From assembly GCA_016930075.1 (NCBI GenBank), contig JAFGHS010000165.1, positions 28,103 through 92,102 on the forward strand: a stretch of 64,000 nucleotides of DNA, given 5' to 3'. Every line of letters begins with the position of its first letter. Position 1 is the stretch's first letter. The DNA is from Deltaproteobacteria bacterium. Its GTDB lineage: Bacteria; Desulfobacterota; Syntrophia; Syntrophales; JAFGHS01. The translations under genes were made by a program, and so were the position numbers. Positions 8,113 to 17,442 of the stretch are shown one piece after another. Under the pieces are notes generated by a model. That model was not told the DNA's origin. It did not search any database and worked only from the letters and a program-made list of their open reading frames with translations.

Positions 8113-9018
8113 ATGGTAACGAGCATGGAGCAACTCACGGCCTTTCGGGCGGTGGCAGAGACGGAAAGCTTTACCAGGGCGGCAGAAAGACTTTTTCGTA
8201 CGCAACCGGCGATCAGCCAGGCCGTCCGGTCATTGGAGGAAGAACTTGGCGAACCTCTGCTCATGCGTGAGGGACGAAAAAGCCGTTTGACCCAGGCCGG
8301 TCGTATTTTCCTTATTCATGTGGAAGAAGCGTTTGAAGCACTGGAACAGGGGGGACACCGCGTTCATGCCCTGAAGGACTTAAAGACGGGGGAATTGACC
8401 GTCAGCGCCAGCGACACGACGGCCTTCTACATCCTGCCCGATGTCCTGAAGAAGTTCCGCGATCAATACCCCGGCGTGGAAGTGCGGATTTTCTGCAAGC
8501 CGTCGCCTGAAACGGCGGAACAGGTGGCGGCCCGCGAGGCGGATGTCGGCATTGTGACCCTGCCCATTGAAAACGCCAAACTGGCATCGGAGGATTTAAT
8601 CATCAGGGAGGATGTGGCGGTATATTCGCCGACCCACGAATTGGCGAAACGAAAGAAAATCGCGTTTAAAGACCTTGCCGCCTATCCCATGCTTCTGCTC
8701 GATCATGGTTCAAACACCCGCTCATACATCGATCAGCGATTTAAGGAAGCGAATTTAAAACCCCATATTATTATGGAACTGGGGAGCATCGAGGTCATAA
8801 AAAAGCTGGTTCAGTTGAATTTCGGCATCTCCATTGTGCCCCTGATTTCCGTGCAGAGCGAAATCGGGCAGGGAACCCTGAAGGCCGGCTGCATCTTCAA
8901 AAAATCCGAGTGCCGCACCCTCGGCATCATTTATCCCGTCAAAGGGATTCAATCACTGGCCGCCCGCGTCTTTGTCGAGATGCTGCGGGAATACCTGTCC
9001 GATAAACCGGGGCTTTGA
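8113..9018 (+). CDS. LysR-family transcriptional regulator
   Basis: A 301-residue LysR-type regulator with an N-terminal winged helix (residues 5-64; FTRAAERLFRTQPAISQAV is the recognition helix segment) and a periplasmic-binding-protein-like effector domain from about residue 90 (TGELTVSASDTTAFYILP). ATG 8113 is preceded by AAGGAT at suitable spacing; ATG 8125 is an alternative. It is divergent from the amidoligase-purA pair, with 115 bp between the starts, and such regulators usually control the divergent neighbour. Control of the downstream CoA-transferase/MFS block is equally possible. The inducer cannot be inferred. Confidence 0.93.
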   Translation: MVTSMEQLTAFRAVAETESFTRAAERLFRTQPAISQAVRSLEEELGEPLLMREGRKSRLTQAGRIFLIHVEEAFEALEQGGHRVHALKDLKTGELTVSASDTTAFYILPDVLKKFRDQYPGVEVRIFCKPSPETAEQVAAREADVGIVTLPIENAKLASEDLIIREDVAVYSPTHELAKRKKIAFKDLAAYPMLLLDHGSNTRSYIDQRFKEANLKPHIIMELGSIEVIKKLVQLNFGISIVPLISVQSEIGQGTLKAGCIFKKSECRTLGIIYPVKGIQSLAARVFVEMLREYLSDKPGL

Positions 9019-9084
9019 AAATTCCTGCGAAGCCGGCAGGATGAAAAGATCTGCTTTCTGCCTGACGCAGGAGTCGCCAATAAA

Positions 9085-9123
9085 AAAGCACCTCTTCGCA
9101 TGACATCTGCTCGGAGGTGCTTT
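9085..9123 (-). terminator. Bidirectional rho-independent terminator
   Basis: Arms AAAGCACCTC (9085-9094) and GAGGTGCTTT (9114-9123) pair perfectly. On the minus strand the hairpin is followed by a run of six T, placing an intrinsic terminator about 60 bp after the small membrane protein gene. It also lies after the LysR gene on the plus strand, where the T run is only three bases. Confidence 0.8.
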
Positions 9124-9181
9124 CCCATGAAAAAGACCTGATGAATTAAACTTGTTTCCGCGCGCCCTGACGATTTTTCTT

Positions 9182-9457
9182 TCAGCTGACCAGTGTTTTA
9201 ACCGCGTCGATCACCGGCGCTGTGAACAGGGCAATCATGATCGTGTAGAGTGCGAAGGCGCCCACCACTTCGCCCATGTACATCTTATGAAATTTGTGCT
9301 TCAGGGAGATGATGATTAACCCGCCGATGATCAGGCAGCCCAGTTGGAAGTACGGGAAGCTGCTCGCTCCCGCTGCGGTATATTCTGCAAAGCTGAACGT
9401 AGCGGTCATCAATACAACAAACCCTGCCACGATGATGGTTGATAATGTTTTTTTCAT
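9182..9457 (-). CDS. Small membrane protein with signal peptide, unknown function
   Basis: A 91-residue protein starting MKKTLSTIIVAGFVVLM with a Sec-type signal and likely cleavage after FSFA. Two further hydrophobic segments follow, about residues 36-52 (FQLGCLIIGGLIIISL) and 64-84 (VGAFALYTIMIALFTAP), joined by a basic loop (KHKFHKMY). I do not recognise a family. GGAGG at about 9465 precedes the start and an intrinsic terminator follows, so it looks like a monocistronic, genuinely expressed gene. It lies downstream of the MFS/CaiB block on the same strand; a link to that transport system is possible but unsupported. Confidence 0.7.
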   Translation of the reverse strand: MKKTLSTIIVAGFVVLMTATFSFAEYTAAGASSFPYFQLGCLIIGGLIIISLKHKFHKMYMGEVVGAFALYTIMIALFTAPVIDAVKTLVS

Positions 9458-9734
9458 GATCCCGTCCTCCTTTTGTTTTCGATTGCCTTTTTCAAGGCCT
9501 TTTACTTTTTATTATGAAAGGAACGTGCCAAAAGAACATGAATTTGTGCATATTTCGTAATATATTGAATATACGTGCTTAAATAGCAATGATCCGCATG
9601 GGAATGTTTTCTTGTGTGCGAAGGGATGAAAAGAATCTTTAAAAAAACGTTCAATGTCTTGAACGAAAAGTTGCAGGGGGAGCGGATTTCAAGTCTGTTT
9701 CTTCCCGGAACGTCAGGCGTCGGTCTTTACATAT

Positions 9735-11000
9735 TCAACGATGTGCCGGATGTGTCCGGGGCAGGAAAAAGGCGCAGCCGACTGAAGCGAAGGCCACCAG
9801 GGCTGAAACCAAAAAACTGATCCGGTAAGAACCGCTGATGTCGAACAGATGGCCGGCAAGAATCGGGCCGACGGCATAGGAGACCATAAGCAGGGGCGAC
9901 ATGAATCCCTGGATCACGGCAAAAGCCGTCCGGCCGAAGTAATCGGCGCGAATGGCCGGGTCCAGAGGGATGACGCCGCCGTAACCGATGCCGAAAAGGG
10001 CAATGAAAAGATAGGTCATGGGCATGGTGCCGGCTCCCATGAGCACCAGGGTGCCTGCGCTGACCAGGGCATAGCAGACCATCAGAAGGGTTCGCTTATC
10101 CATCAGGTCTCCCAGATAACCAAAAAGGAGCCGTCCGATGATGCTGACCGCCAGAAGCAACCCGATGCTGAAAGCCGCAAAAGCGAGTGGCAGGCCCGCA
10201 TCGGTCAGGGCCGGCACAGCGTGAACGATGACCACCGATTGGGCCAGACCCTGAAAAAAGAAACTCCCGACGAGAAGCCAGAAGGCGCGGGAGACCAGGG
10301 CCTGCCGCAGGGTAAAATCGACCGGCGCGTCTGTTCCCTCGCGGGAAATGTGCGATTCGTGAAGGTTCTGTTCGACCGGTCCCGGTTCGTCCCCGTCCGG
10401 CAGGAGGCCTTTTTCCTCCGGGGAATTCCGGATCACCAGGATCAGCGGAAGAACCACCGTCCAAATAACGACGCCGGTAATCACGAAGGCCAGCCGCCAT
10501 CCGAACCGGTTGATGAGAACCGCCGAAGCGGGAGCGCAGATGAGGCCGCCCAGACCGGCCCCCACAGACATGAGCGATAAGGCCAGCGACAGGCGCCGTG
10601 TGAACCATTTGGTGATGATGGTGAAGGTGGACAGATACAGCATGGCCCCCATGCCGATGGACAGAATGATTCCGTTGATCAGGTAAAAGCTCCACAGGGA
10701 ATCCACAAAATACATCAGCACGCAGCCCAGGCCGCTGACGATGGCGCCGCCGAAGATGACGACCCGGCCGCCGTACTTGTCGATGACCCAGCCAAGGATG
10801 GGAGCGGCGATGCCGCCCTGGATGCTGCGCAAGGAGTAAGCCCCGGCGGTCATGGCCCGCGTCCATCCGAACTCGGCCATCATGGGCTTGAAGAAAACCC
10901 CGAAGCTGTACATCCATGTTCCGTATCCCAGCCCGCAGATGACGCTCGATGCCAGGACGATCCACCAGCCGTAGAAGATATTTAGCTTATGTAAACGCAT
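9735..11000 (-). CDS. MFS transporter, oxalate/formate-antiporter-like
   Basis: A 421-residue, 12-helix major facilitator protein. The start MRLHKLNIFYGWWIVLASSV and the first cytoplasmic loop DKYGGRVVIFGG (MFS signature) fit the OxlT-like (OFA) subgroup of monocarboxylate or dicarboxylate carriers. The central loop after helix 6 (GDEPGPVEQNLHESHIS) is hydrophilic, as usual. It probably moves an organic acid used or excreted by the CoA-transferase encoded upstream on the same strand. A strong hairpin (11090-11136) separates the two genes, so expression may be uncoupled. Substrate is inferred only from family and context. Confidence 0.88.
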   Translation of the reverse strand: MRLHKLNIFYGWWIVLASSVICGLGYGTWMYSFGVFFKPMMAEFGWTRAMTAGAYSLRSIQGGIAAPILGWVIDKYGGRVVIFGGAIVSGLGCVLMYFVDSLWSFYLINGIILSIGMGAMLYLSTFTIITKWFTRRLSLALSLMSVGAGLGGLICAPASAVLINRFGWRLAFVITGVVIWTVVLPLILVIRNSPEEKGLLPDGDEPGPVEQNLHESHISREGTDAPVDFTLRQALVSRAFWLLVGSFFFQGLAQSVVIVHAVPALTDAGLPLAFAAFSIGLLLAVSIIGRLLFGYLGDLMDKRTLLMVCYALVSAGTLVLMGAGTMPMTYLFIALFGIGYGGVIPLDPAIRADYFGRTAFAVIQGFMSPLLMVSYAVGPILAGHLFDISGSYRISFLVSALVAFASVGCAFFLPRTHPAHR

Positions 11001-11089
11001 GATGTCACGCTACGTTCATCAGGAACGCACATGGGAAAAAGTTAAGGATTGCGGGTTTTTACGCGTGAGATGCCGCGTGAAAACATTGT

Positions 11090-11136
11090 CCCTGCAGGCA
11101 TAACCATCGACTTTGCCCATGGTTATGCCTGCAGGG
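11090..11136 (-). terminator. Perfect 18-bp-stem hairpin between caiB-like and MFS genes
   Basis: CCCTGCAGGCATAACCAT (11090-11107) is the exact inverse of 11119-11136, with an 11-base loop. On the minus strand the 3' side continues ACAATGTTTTC, a modest T run. It lies about 56 bp after the CoA-transferase stop, so it can act as a terminator or as an mRNA-stabilising structure. Confidence 0.65.
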
Positions 11137-11191
11137 CAGGATTATTATTCAGGCGAAAATTCTTTGTGCCGCAACGGGTGTTCGGCGCCGC

Positions 11192-12529
11192 CTACCGGAT
11201 GACTTTTTGCTCCTTCAGTTCGGCAATTTTCTTATCCGTAAACCGGAGATGTTTTTTCAAAACTTCTGCGGTATGCTGCCCCAGCGCCGGCGCTCCTGCT
11301 GTGGGTTTAATGGGTGTTTTGGTGAATTTAACGGGGTTGCCCATCATCTTGTAGGGGCCGGAAACGGGGTTATCCAGGGACCAGACCATGTCTTGAGCGA
11401 GGGCATGGGGGTCATGGAATAAGGTGACGCCATAGTTCATGGGACCGCACGGCACGCCTGCATCTTCGAGGATTCTCATCCATTCTTCCGTCGTTTTATT
11501 ACCCAGAATCTTTTCAAATTTCTTCATGACCTTTTTTTGATAGAAATACGTTTCGTCGTTGCCGTTGCCCAAATCCAAATGGGCGTATTTATCTTCGACG
11601 CCCAATACCTTGGCGGTGTTGATCCGGTGCTTGGCGGCTAATGCGCCGATGCTGATGTATCCGTCCTTAGTCTGATAAATGCGGTAATAGGGGAATACCT
11701 GACGGTCCGAGGGCCGGTGATTGCAATCCACCAAATCGAGATCCCTTGTAGAGTCAGGTTGTTCGTTGCGCAACCGCATGATGTTGAATTGATCAATAAT
11801 CTGGGTATGCTTCATCTTCTTATCATGGGCCGTTCTGAGCACTTCATGCATTTCTTCATGCATATCGTTGTCCAGTCTGTCGATCTGGATAAATCCGGTC
11901 GCCAGAAGGGCCATTCCTGTATTGAAGAGGGATGTCTCGATTTTCTGGCCGATGCCCGTCTGGGTCCGATAGTACAGGGCGGAAATGGCGCTCATGGCGT
12001 TTAACATGGCCGTGCCGATATCAACATAGGCTGTTCCGCCGGGGCCTCTCGGGTTGCCGTCTTCATCGGCATATCCGGCCATGATGCCGGATGCAGCATG
12101 GGCAATCAGGTCAAAACCTTTTCGGAACTCGTAGGGGCCGCTTTCGCCGAAGGCCGTGCTCGACACAAAAATGATTTTCTTGTTTATTGCAGACAGGGTT
12201 TCGTAATCAATGCCCAGTTTTTTAGCGATGCCGGGTCCATAATTTTGAATCACAATATCCGCTTTTTTGACCAGGTTATAGATAATTTTTTTGCCCTCTT
12301 CACTTTTTAAGTCGACGCACAGTCCTTTCTTGCCGCGATTCAAGGTCAGGGACATCCGGGTGTTTCCTCTATACCTTTTATGATTTCCCATATGTCTTTC
12401 TTCCGCACCTTCGGGGGGTTCGACCTTAATGACTTCCGCCCCCATATCCGCTAAAAACAGTCCGGCATAAGGGCCGGCGATCCAATGCGTGAAATCCAAA
12501 ACCAGAATACCTTCCAACAATGCTGCCAT
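11192..12529 (-). CDS. CaiB/BaiF-type (class III) CoA-transferase
   Basis: A 445-residue class III CoA-transferase. The N-terminus has GILVLDFTHWIAGPYAGLFL and DMGAEVIKVEPPEGAEER, both standard for the family; the region around residue 141 (RKGFDLIAHAASGIMAGY) contains the catalytic Asp in the GFDxxxxAxSG context. Further markers are GNPRGPGGTAYVDIGT and, near the end, GAPALGQHTAEVLKKHL. These enzymes move CoA from an acyl-CoA donor to a free acid through aspartyl-CoA anhydride intermediates. The acid is unknown; neighbouring MFS suggests uptake of an organic acid that is then activated. A long 5' gap (12530-13107) holds its promoter. Confidence 0.92.
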   Translation of the reverse strand: MAALLEGILVLDFTHWIAGPYAGLFLADMGAEVIKVEPPEGAEERHMGNHKRYRGNTRMSLTLNRGKKGLCVDLKSEEGKKIIYNLVKKADIVIQNYGPGIAKKLGIDYETLSAINKKIIFVSSTAFGESGPYEFRKGFDLIAHAASGIMAGYADEDGNPRGPGGTAYVDIGTAMLNAMSAISALYYRTQTGIGQKIETSLFNTGMALLATGFIQIDRLDNDMHEEMHEVLRTAHDKKMKHTQIIDQFNIMRLRNEQPDSTRDLDLVDCNHRPSDRQVFPYYRIYQTKDGYISIGALAAKHRINTAKVLGVEDKYAHLDLGNGNDETYFYQKKVMKKFEKILGNKTTEEWMRILEDAGVPCGPMNYGVTLFHDPHALAQDMVWSLDNPVSGPYKMMGNPVKFTKTPIKPTAGAPALGQHTAEVLKKHLRFTDKKIAELKEQKVIR

Positions 12530-13107
12530 TTAACCAATCTCCTTTTATATTGTGAATTTTGTAATATGCAGTTTCAAATGCTTTTCCCCTCTGATAGGGC
12601 ATCAGAAAGGCGACATATGGCTCTGAAAAAAATGCCGTCCAAGATTTCCCGGTTTAAGGTGAAAAGATGGATTTATTTTACCGCCGGGTATTTCCATATC
12701 AAAATAATACGGCAACATGCAAGCAATAATAATGATCGGTTTTGCCGTCCGGACATTTATAAGATAGATCAATGTCGGCGGCCGCCGGCCCGGCCCGGCA
12801 GGATGATAGGGCTTTTAAAAACGGTAGCCCCGGTCGATGGCGTCAAGATCAGGGATGCGGCCATATTTTCGTCTTTATGCCGCCGTATCGATATTCTGCT
12901 GCAAGCAAATAAGGCCGTTTTTATCAAGTGGGGATCCTGGATTTCGCCGGGGCGGCATTTATCCATGATTGTTATTCCCAACGGATTTGAGGAGCAGCCT
13001 CAGGACATTACTTTGTTGACATGAAAGGTTTGATTCGCTATGAGGGAGGCGGAAGCGGCGCAGAAACTTAAATCTTTGAATCCTTGACCCCTGTTCGGTA
13101 CCGACTG
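12530..13107. other. Intergenic region between divergent caiB-like and flavodoxin genes
   Basis: No supportable gene. Short open frames on both strands (12485-13024 plus, 12769-12981 minus) lack ribosome sites and family features. It contains a GC-rich block at 12778-12801 (GCGGCCGCCGGCCCGGCCCGG) and presumably the promoters of both flanking genes, though no clear -35/-10 pair was found. Confidence 0.6.
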
Positions 13108-13563
13108 ATGTCCAAAATATTGATCGTTTATCACTCACAGACCGGCAATACGGAAAAGATGGCCTTTGCCGTGGCGCAGGGGGCCGGTGCCATTGAAAAC
13201 ACGGAAGTTGTCCTGAAAAGGGCGGGGCAGGCGACCCTTGATGATTTGCTCAATGCAGACGGATTGGCCGTCGGCACGCCGGAAAATTTCGGGTATATGT
13301 CGGGCATGATGAAGGATTTCTTCGACCGGACTTATAATGACGCCCAGGATAAGGTTTTTCGCAAGCCCTATGTTGTATTTATCAGCGCGGGGAACGACGG
13401 AACGGGGGCCCTCGCGTCCGTTGAGCGGATCGCCCTGGGCTACAAGTTCAAGAAAGTCTATGAGCCCGTCATATCCAGGGGGAAACTGACGGAGGAAACG
13501 CTGGAAAAATGCCGTGAACTGGGTGGCATTCTCGCTGCCGGCTGCGATGCGGGGATTTATTGA
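13108..13563 (+). CDS. Flavodoxin-like protein (FMN-dependent NADPH oxidoreductase family)
   Basis: A 151-residue flavodoxin-fold protein. The FMN phosphate loop is YHSQTGNTEKMA near the N-terminus; GTPENFGYMSGMMKDFFDR forms the second FMN loop, as in WrbA-like and short-chain flavodoxin-family proteins, and FISAGNDGTG the third. It probably carries electrons or reduces quinones. ATG 13108 starts the conserved MSKILIVYHSQ strand; a TTG 24 bp upstream is less likely. No good ribosome site is visible for either. It stands alone between the CoA-transferase and kinase genes. Confidence 0.85.
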   Translation: MSKILIVYHSQTGNTEKMAFAVAQGAGAIENTEVVLKRAGQATLDDLLNADGLAVGTPENFGYMSGMMKDFFDRTYNDAQDKVFRKPYVVFISAGNDGTGALASVERIALGYKFKKVYEPVISRGKLTEETLEKCRELGGILAAGCDAGIY

Positions 13564-13889
13564 ACTGATATGTCGAAAAGACAACACGCCTCAAGCGGCG
13601 CAGCGCTCACGGCGAAGGGGCATTGACCGGCTGAGCCCGGTACACATCAAACAGACGTTGCCGCTTTGTGTCGTAATCGCAATAGCTTGTTTGTTTCCGG
13701 TCACGAAGCATTTCATTTTGTAATTTCTGTGTCATATCGACCGAAGGATGATGTCGATTCCCGCCTTAAGTCTGTTCGGATTTTTCACTTCGTTTGAAAT
13801 GACCATACGGACCCGAATGATTGAAATGCTGTACGAAGCGGCCTGTACGGCGGGTAGCGCCGGGTGCCCGGCGCCCGGCAAAGGAATAT
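13564..13889. other. Convergent intergenic region with GC-rich palindrome
   Basis: No gene seen. Near the kinase end lies GCGCCGGG-TG-CCCGGCGC (13857-13874), an 8-bp inverted pair with almost no loop, followed by a further GCC/CCGGC. On the minus strand it falls just after the kinase stop and may function as its terminator, but there is no T run. Confidence 0.5.
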
Positions 13890-15416
13890 TTAAAAAGATA
13901 CGATGAGCTGATCATTTTCCTGGACGACGACTTCCTTGGTTGTGCCTCCGATTTCGATGCTGTGACTACCGATGATGAGTTTGATGGTGAGAGGCGTCTG
14001 ACCGCTGTTTTTGCCGTCGATTTTTACCGTCGCACCGGGCAGGGAAGATACGATAGTAACGGTGCCGCCGCTGGGGATGACCTCGTTGACGGTCAGCGTT
14101 TCGCCTTTTTTAATCACAATGTTCTTTTCGGCGGATCGGTAAAATCCGGGTTGCTCTACAGCGAGCTTATGCCGGCCCGTGGGGATGTCCTTGAAGACGA
14201 AAGGCGCCGTGCCGATTTTCGTTCCGTCCAGATAAACATCGGCCGCTTCGCTGGTATAGATATCCAGCGTGCCTCCGCCTTTGAACAGTTGCAAGATCAA
14301 GAAGGCATAAATTGCTATAACAATCAAGGCCATGCCGGCGGTTAACATATATTGTTTTGTCCTGATTTTTTTCAAATCGCGGCGGCTGCCGTCCAGAATC
14401 TTCCGGGCATCAGGCAGATCGGGATTCTCCGTCAGGGCCATTTGAGAGAGCTTGATGGAATTGAGGAGACAGCGTTTTTTCCCTGTCGTGGATTGCTCCT
14501 TCGATCTTTCCCATTCCGCCTTGGCTTCCTGCAGATAGGCTGCATCTTTCCGGGGGTTCAGGAGCCTGTCGATGGCCTCTTTAAAAGCGAGGGCCGTCGG
14601 AAAGCGGTTTTTGGGGGACTTGGCCATGGCCTTCAGGATGATGCCGCTTAATTCCGATGAGATCAGGGGGTTGACCTGCTGAGGAGGCGGAGGAGCGTCA
14701 TTCAGATGCATCACCGCTGTTTTCATGATATTTTCGCCGACGAAAGGGAGTTTGCCCGTTGCCAGGAGGTACAGGGTAACCCCTGCCGAGTATATGTCCG
14801 ACCAGGGCCCCACGTCGTCTCCTGTTATCTGCTCCGGTGAAATATACGACGGCGTGCCCACCCAGCTTCCCTGCTGTGTTTGATGGGCCTGTTCCCCTCC
14901 GCCGACAATTCTTGCAATGCCGAAATCCGTTATTTTTACCCGGCCGTCGTCGGTCAGAAAAACATTTCCCGGCTTGATATCCCGATGGACAATGCCGTGG
15001 CCGTGCGCATAGTGCAACCCGTCCAGAATCCCCGAAATGATCCGCAATGATTCCTCGAGGGGCAATTTTTCTTTCTCAGAGATGATCTCATCAAGGGGCT
15101 TTCCTTCGATGAATTCCATAAACAATGTCAGGTGCTCATTGCTGAAATCAAACACCTGAACAATGTTGGCGTGGTTTAACTGACCGAGAAGTTTTGCTTC
15201 TTCCTCAAACCTCTTTTTAATATTTTCATCGCTGATAAACCGGGATTTCAGCATCTTGGCGGCGACCCGCCTGCCGACGGACGATTGGAACGCCTCATAG
15301 ACGTCGGCCATTCCGCCTTTGTCCGAGATTAAGCGCACGATCTCAAAGCCGTGTATTTTTGCAACATTTTGGATCGTCTGAGATCCTACGATCTGGGTTT
15401 TGTCGTTGTCGGACAT
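13890..15416 (-). CDS. Transmembrane Ser/Thr protein kinase with two PEGA domains
   Basis: A 508-residue Hanks-type kinase. Kinase domain is about residues 22-287: catalytic Lys54 (VAAKMLK), Glu in RFEEEAKLL, HRD at 144-146 (IVHRDIKPGNV), DFG at 164-166 (ITDFGIARI) and SPEQ in the activation segment. The glycine loop is atypical (SDKGGMADVYEA). A juxtamembrane helical region follows, a single transmembrane helix is at about 356-378 (YMLTAGMALIVIAIYAFLIL), and two PEGA beta-domains lie outside (about 382-430, DVYLDGTKIGTAPF; and 450-500, TVKIDGKNSGQTPL). PEGA modules are thought to bind cell-surface components. It is divergent from a Sel1-repeat lipoprotein, a plausible partner in envelope signalling, although this is inference. 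Confidence 0.93.
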   Translation of the reverse strand: MSDNDKTQIVGSQTIQNVAKIHGFEIVRLISDKGGMADVYEAFQSSVGRRVAAKMLKSRFISDENIKKRFEEEAKLLGQLNHANIVQVFDFSNEHLTLFMEFIEGKPLDEIISEKEKLPLEESLRIISGILDGLHYAHGHGIVHRDIKPGNVFLTDDGRVKITDFGIARIVGGGEQAHQTQQGSWVGTPSYISPEQITGDDVGPWSDIYSAGVTLYLLATGKLPFVGENIMKTAVMHLNDAPPPPQQVNPLISSELSGIILKAMAKSPKNRFPTALAFKEAIDRLLNPRKDAAYLQEAKAEWERSKEQSTTGKKRCLLNSIKLSQMALTENPDLPDARKILDGSRRDLKKIRTKQYMLTAGMALIVIAIYAFLILQLFKGGGTLDIYTSEAADVYLDGTKIGTAPFVFKDIPTGRHKLAVEQPGFYRSAEKNIVIKKGETLTVNEVIPSGGTVTIVSSLPGATVKIDGKNSGQTPLTIKLIIGSHSIEIGGTTKEVVVQENDQLIVSF

Positions 15417-15570
15417 ATCTCAATCCCGCAGAAAAAATAATACCGTTGAAAGTAAAAATGACAAGCAAATTAAACACAACCGACCGAATTATTCAATCTC
15501 ATTTTTAATAAATTATTTTGCAAATCGCCGCACCTTGCTTTTTTGTCGCTAAAAATGTATCGTTCGACCT

Positions 15571-17322
15571 ATGAAAATCAGAAGACATCTTCGAAAAATT
15601 ACCTTCGTCTTTCATATCCTGTCTCATATCCTGGCGGCGGCTTTCAGCCTTTACTCGTGTGCGCCCGCCACTCTGCCGAAGGCGGATGCGCCTGACATCC
15701 GGGTAGCAGCGGAGCGGGGCGACGCCAAATATCAAGTGCTGACCGGGGACATGTATGAGTACGGCGCAGGGGTTCCTGCCGATATGACAGAAGCCGCCAA
15801 ATGGTACCAGCAGGCGGCGTTTCAGGGCAATCCCGAGGCGCAGTACTATCTGGGCATTCTGTATGGATCAGGCGCGGGCGGTTTTCCGCAGAATACGGCA
15901 GGATCCCTCAGGTGGCTCTTTAAAGCCGCCGAGCAGGGCCGGGAAAAAGCCCGGATCATGCTGGCCTGCCTATATTTAAAAGATAAACAACATCAGCAGG
16001 AAATATTAAGGATCATTGACGGATACCGTCAGGAAGCGGAGAAAGGAAGCGCAGAGGCGCAATACACTCTCGGCTGGATATACCGGGAAGGCGTTGGTCT
16101 GCCGGGAAATCCGCAGGAGGCCTTGACGTGGTACCGGAAATCGGCCGGGCAGAATAATGCGAAGGCGCAGTTTGCCCTGGGGAATATGTATCTTGAGGGC
16201 ATCGGGGTTCCGGCAAATCCTGCCGAAGCCCTGGTCTGGCATCAAAAAAGCGCGGAGACGGAAATCAAGGCGAGAGCTAAACTGCGGGAATTGTATGAAG
16301 GCGGCGCAGGCGTGCAAAAAAATGAGGAAGAAGTAAAGAAGTGGTCAAAGGTCCTTGCTGCAAGCGTCGATGACTCTGTTCGCCCTTACCTGAATATTCA
16401 ACATAACATCCTGGACGCGGAGCAGGAGAAAAATCCGGCAAGGGCTCTACGGGCCTGTCATCGTATTATTGATGCCGATCCGGCCGACGGAAAGGTTTCC
16501 GACGTCTGCAAGGCTTTAAGCCGCCGGATCGGCGAAAAAATGGCCGCTGAGATTCAGGAAGCCGGACAGGCACTGGAGAAAAGGGATTTGGGCAGGTTCC
16601 GCGAGCTTCTTCCCCGGGTGCTGTTCCCTGATTTTAATGAATTGCAGCTGCGGACGCTGGTTGCCTCTGCCTGGCGGCTGATTGAAGATAAAAACCGCAT
16701 CAGAGAAAAAAACGCAACCGATCTGCTGGAGACGATCGAATTTGCTGAACGGTCCGAAGCCTACCGCAGGCAAAATGAAAAGCAGTTGTTCGTGCTGATC
16801 GGCGTTTTTAAAACCATTGTAGATGACGGACTTGCGGATAATCCGGGAGACGAGGCCCTGCTGGCGCTTGCCCGGAGAGGCGAAAAAGCTATTGCCGGCT
16901 TCCATAAAAAGATTGCGGAAAGACCTCAGAAAAAGATCGGGGAAAAATCCCCGAAAAAGATGCCGGAAGAAAGCGGGGAAGAAATTACCGAGGAAAACCT
17001 GGAAGATAACGAACCGGGCCTGCAGGATTACAAGGAAGCTCTGGCGCTGTTTGACGGCGGACGTTTTGAAGACGCCTCCCGTCTTTTTGAAAAAGTGACA
17101 AAGATACGGGGCTTTAAACACATCGCAGCGGGTTATATTTACCTGGGCGTCACTTATCTGGCGCGGATCAATCCGGCCAATGTCCGCCAGGCCAGAACGT
17201 TCCGTTTGAAGGGCATCGCCTATTTCCAGAACGCCTTACGCTTCAACAAAAGCATTGCCTTGCCTGCCGGTTATCATAAATTTCAGGATGTATTCGAAGA
17301 GGCAAAAAAACGTCTGAAATAA
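15571..17322 (+). CDS. Sel1-repeat lipoprotein
   Basis: A 583-residue exported protein. The N-terminus has a basic and hydrophobic signal ending LYSC (probable lipobox, Cys about residue 29), followed by Sel1-like repeats (about residues 48-260), recognisable as AAKWYQQAAFQGNPEAQYYL, LRWLFKAAEQG, ALTWYRKSAGQNNAKAQFAL and ALVWHQKSAE. The middle and C-terminal parts are helical and charged, with a Lys-rich run of imperfect KK(I/S/M)(G/P)E units (about residues 445-475), then a TPR-like region (DYKEALALFDGGRFEDASRL). Sel1 proteins scaffold protein complexes. Divergent from the PEGA kinase with 154 bp between starts. No ribosome site is clear at ATG 15571. Confidence 0.85.
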   Translation: MKIRRHLRKITFVFHILSHILAAAFSLYSCAPATLPKADAPDIRVAAERGDAKYQVLTGDMYEYGAGVPADMTEAAKWYQQAAFQGNPEAQYYLGILYGSGAGGFPQNTAGSLRWLFKAAEQGREKARIMLACLYLKDKQHQQEILRIIDGYRQEAEKGSAEAQYTLGWIYREGVGLPGNPQEALTWYRKSAGQNNAKAQFALGNMYLEGIGVPANPAEALVWHQKSAETEIKARAKLRELYEGGAGVQKNEEEVKKWSKVLAASVDDSVRPYLNIQHNILDAEQEKNPARALRACHRIIDADPADGKVSDVCKALSRRIGEKMAAEIQEAGQALEKRDLGRFRELLPRVLFPDFNELQLRTLVASAWRLIEDKNRIREKNATDLLETIEFAERSEAYRRQNEKQLFVLIGVFKTIVDDGLADNPGDEALLALARRGEKAIAGFHKKIAERPQKKIGEKSPKKMPEESGEEITEENLEDNEPGLQDYKEALALFDGGRFEDASRLFEKVTKIRGFKHIAAGYIYLGVTYLARINPANVRQARTFRLKGIAYFQNALRFNKSIALPAGYHKFQDVFEEAKKRLK

Positions 17323-17442
17323 GGGCGTCCCAAAAACTAATTTATATAATAATTATATAAAGATAGCGAGGAAATTCTGACAGATGAAGCAAAAGAGATA
17401 TTAAATATGATTATATGATTAGGGCTGAGCGCCTATAACAAA

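Noticed and set aside
12485..13024. Plus-strand 179-residue open frame
   Set aside because: Starts inside the minus-strand CoA-transferase, no ribosome site, no recognisable family.
13857..13874. GC-rich palindrome as rho-independent terminator
   Set aside because: Loop of two bases and no T run; noted only as a palindrome.
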